NCBI GenBank assembly: GCA_002338715.1 | Contig: DDIR01000125.1 | Span: 1-5,594 of the forward strand | DNA: 5,594 nucleotides | Direction of reading: 5' to 3' | Origin: Phycisphaerales bacterium UBA1845 | GTDB lineage: Bacteria; Planctomycetota; Phycisphaerae; UBA1845 | Shown here: positions 5,578 to 5,594 of the stretch, piece by piece | Layout: every line of letters starts with the position of its first letter | Position numbering within the stretch: the first letter of the stretch is position 1 | Program-made: the position numbers and the translations under genes | Notes under the pieces: generated by a model | What the model was told of the DNA's origin: nothing | Databases searched by the model: none | Seen by the model: the letters and a program-made list of their open reading frames with translations, nothing else

Positions 5578-5594
5578 GTAGGGTGGGCCGTGCC
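5578..5594. repeat. Possible partial interspersed palindrome (GTAGGGTGGGC type), cut by the edge
   Basis: The last 17 bases read GTAGGGTGGGCCGTGCC. The start of an inverted repeat is visible (GGC-CGT-GCC). It would become GGTGGGC-CGT-GCCCACC if the next bases were CACC. I recall TAGGGTGGGC...GCCCACC as a common intergenic repeat in several environmental bacteria, including planctomycetes. This is a memory-based, low-confidence call because the element is truncated. Confidence 0.35.

Overview
The window holds three genes, all on the minus strand and so read from right to left. GC content is moderate. Two genes are enzymatic and form a tight pair: preT (4200-5537) and preA (2739-4124), the two subunits of a bacterial NAD-dependent dihydropyrimidine dehydrogenase. 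The third (77-2113) encodes a large secreted lipoprotein with two collagen-like Gly-X-Y tracts. Nothing in the sequence names the host. Collagen-like lipoproteins with DxNxDG loops, the split PreT/PreA enzyme and a TAGGGTGGGC-type intergenic motif at the right edge would together fit a planctomycete or a related environmental Gram-negative bacterium. That is an inference of low to moderate confidence.

Right part (4125-5594): a short leader ends in a GAGGA ribosome site, followed by preT. PreT is the FAD/NAD(P)H electron-input subunit and keeps all the N-terminal Fe-S ligands of mammalian dihydropyrimidine dehydrogenase (DPD), including the unusual glutamine ligand. A 75-base gap with a 6-bp hairpin and a second GAGGATTCA ribosome site leads into preA. 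PreA is the FMN and 2[4Fe-4S] subunit that reduces or oxidises the pyrimidine ring. Electrons would pass from NAD(P)H through PreT FAD and the Fe-S clusters to PreA FMN, interconverting uracil/thymine and their 5,6-dihydro forms. No dihydropyrimidinase or beta-ureidopropionase gene is visible. If present they lie upstream, beyond the right edge, or elsewhere.

Middle part (2114-2738): about 625 bases with no convincing gene. The preA-proximal side holds three closely spaced inverted repeats (2580-2671). The side near the collagen gene holds an AT-richer stretch, short palindromes and a heptamer direct repeat. No confident promoter could be assigned.

Left part (1-2113): the collagen-like lipoprotein gene has a strong AAGGAG ribosome site and ends just before a textbook intrinsic terminator (10-44), so it is probably its own transcription unit. 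The protein has a lipobox, two Gly-X-Y tracts separated by a Cys-rich acidic segment bounded by two Ca-loop-like motifs, and two C-terminal globular segments. It has no evident functional link to pyrimidine catabolism.

I do not see a new multi-gene system here. The observations most worth following are the insertion that appears to split a Ca-loop module in the collagen-like protein, an extra segment of about 30 residues between the two ferredoxin motifs of PreA, and the structured region downstream of preA.
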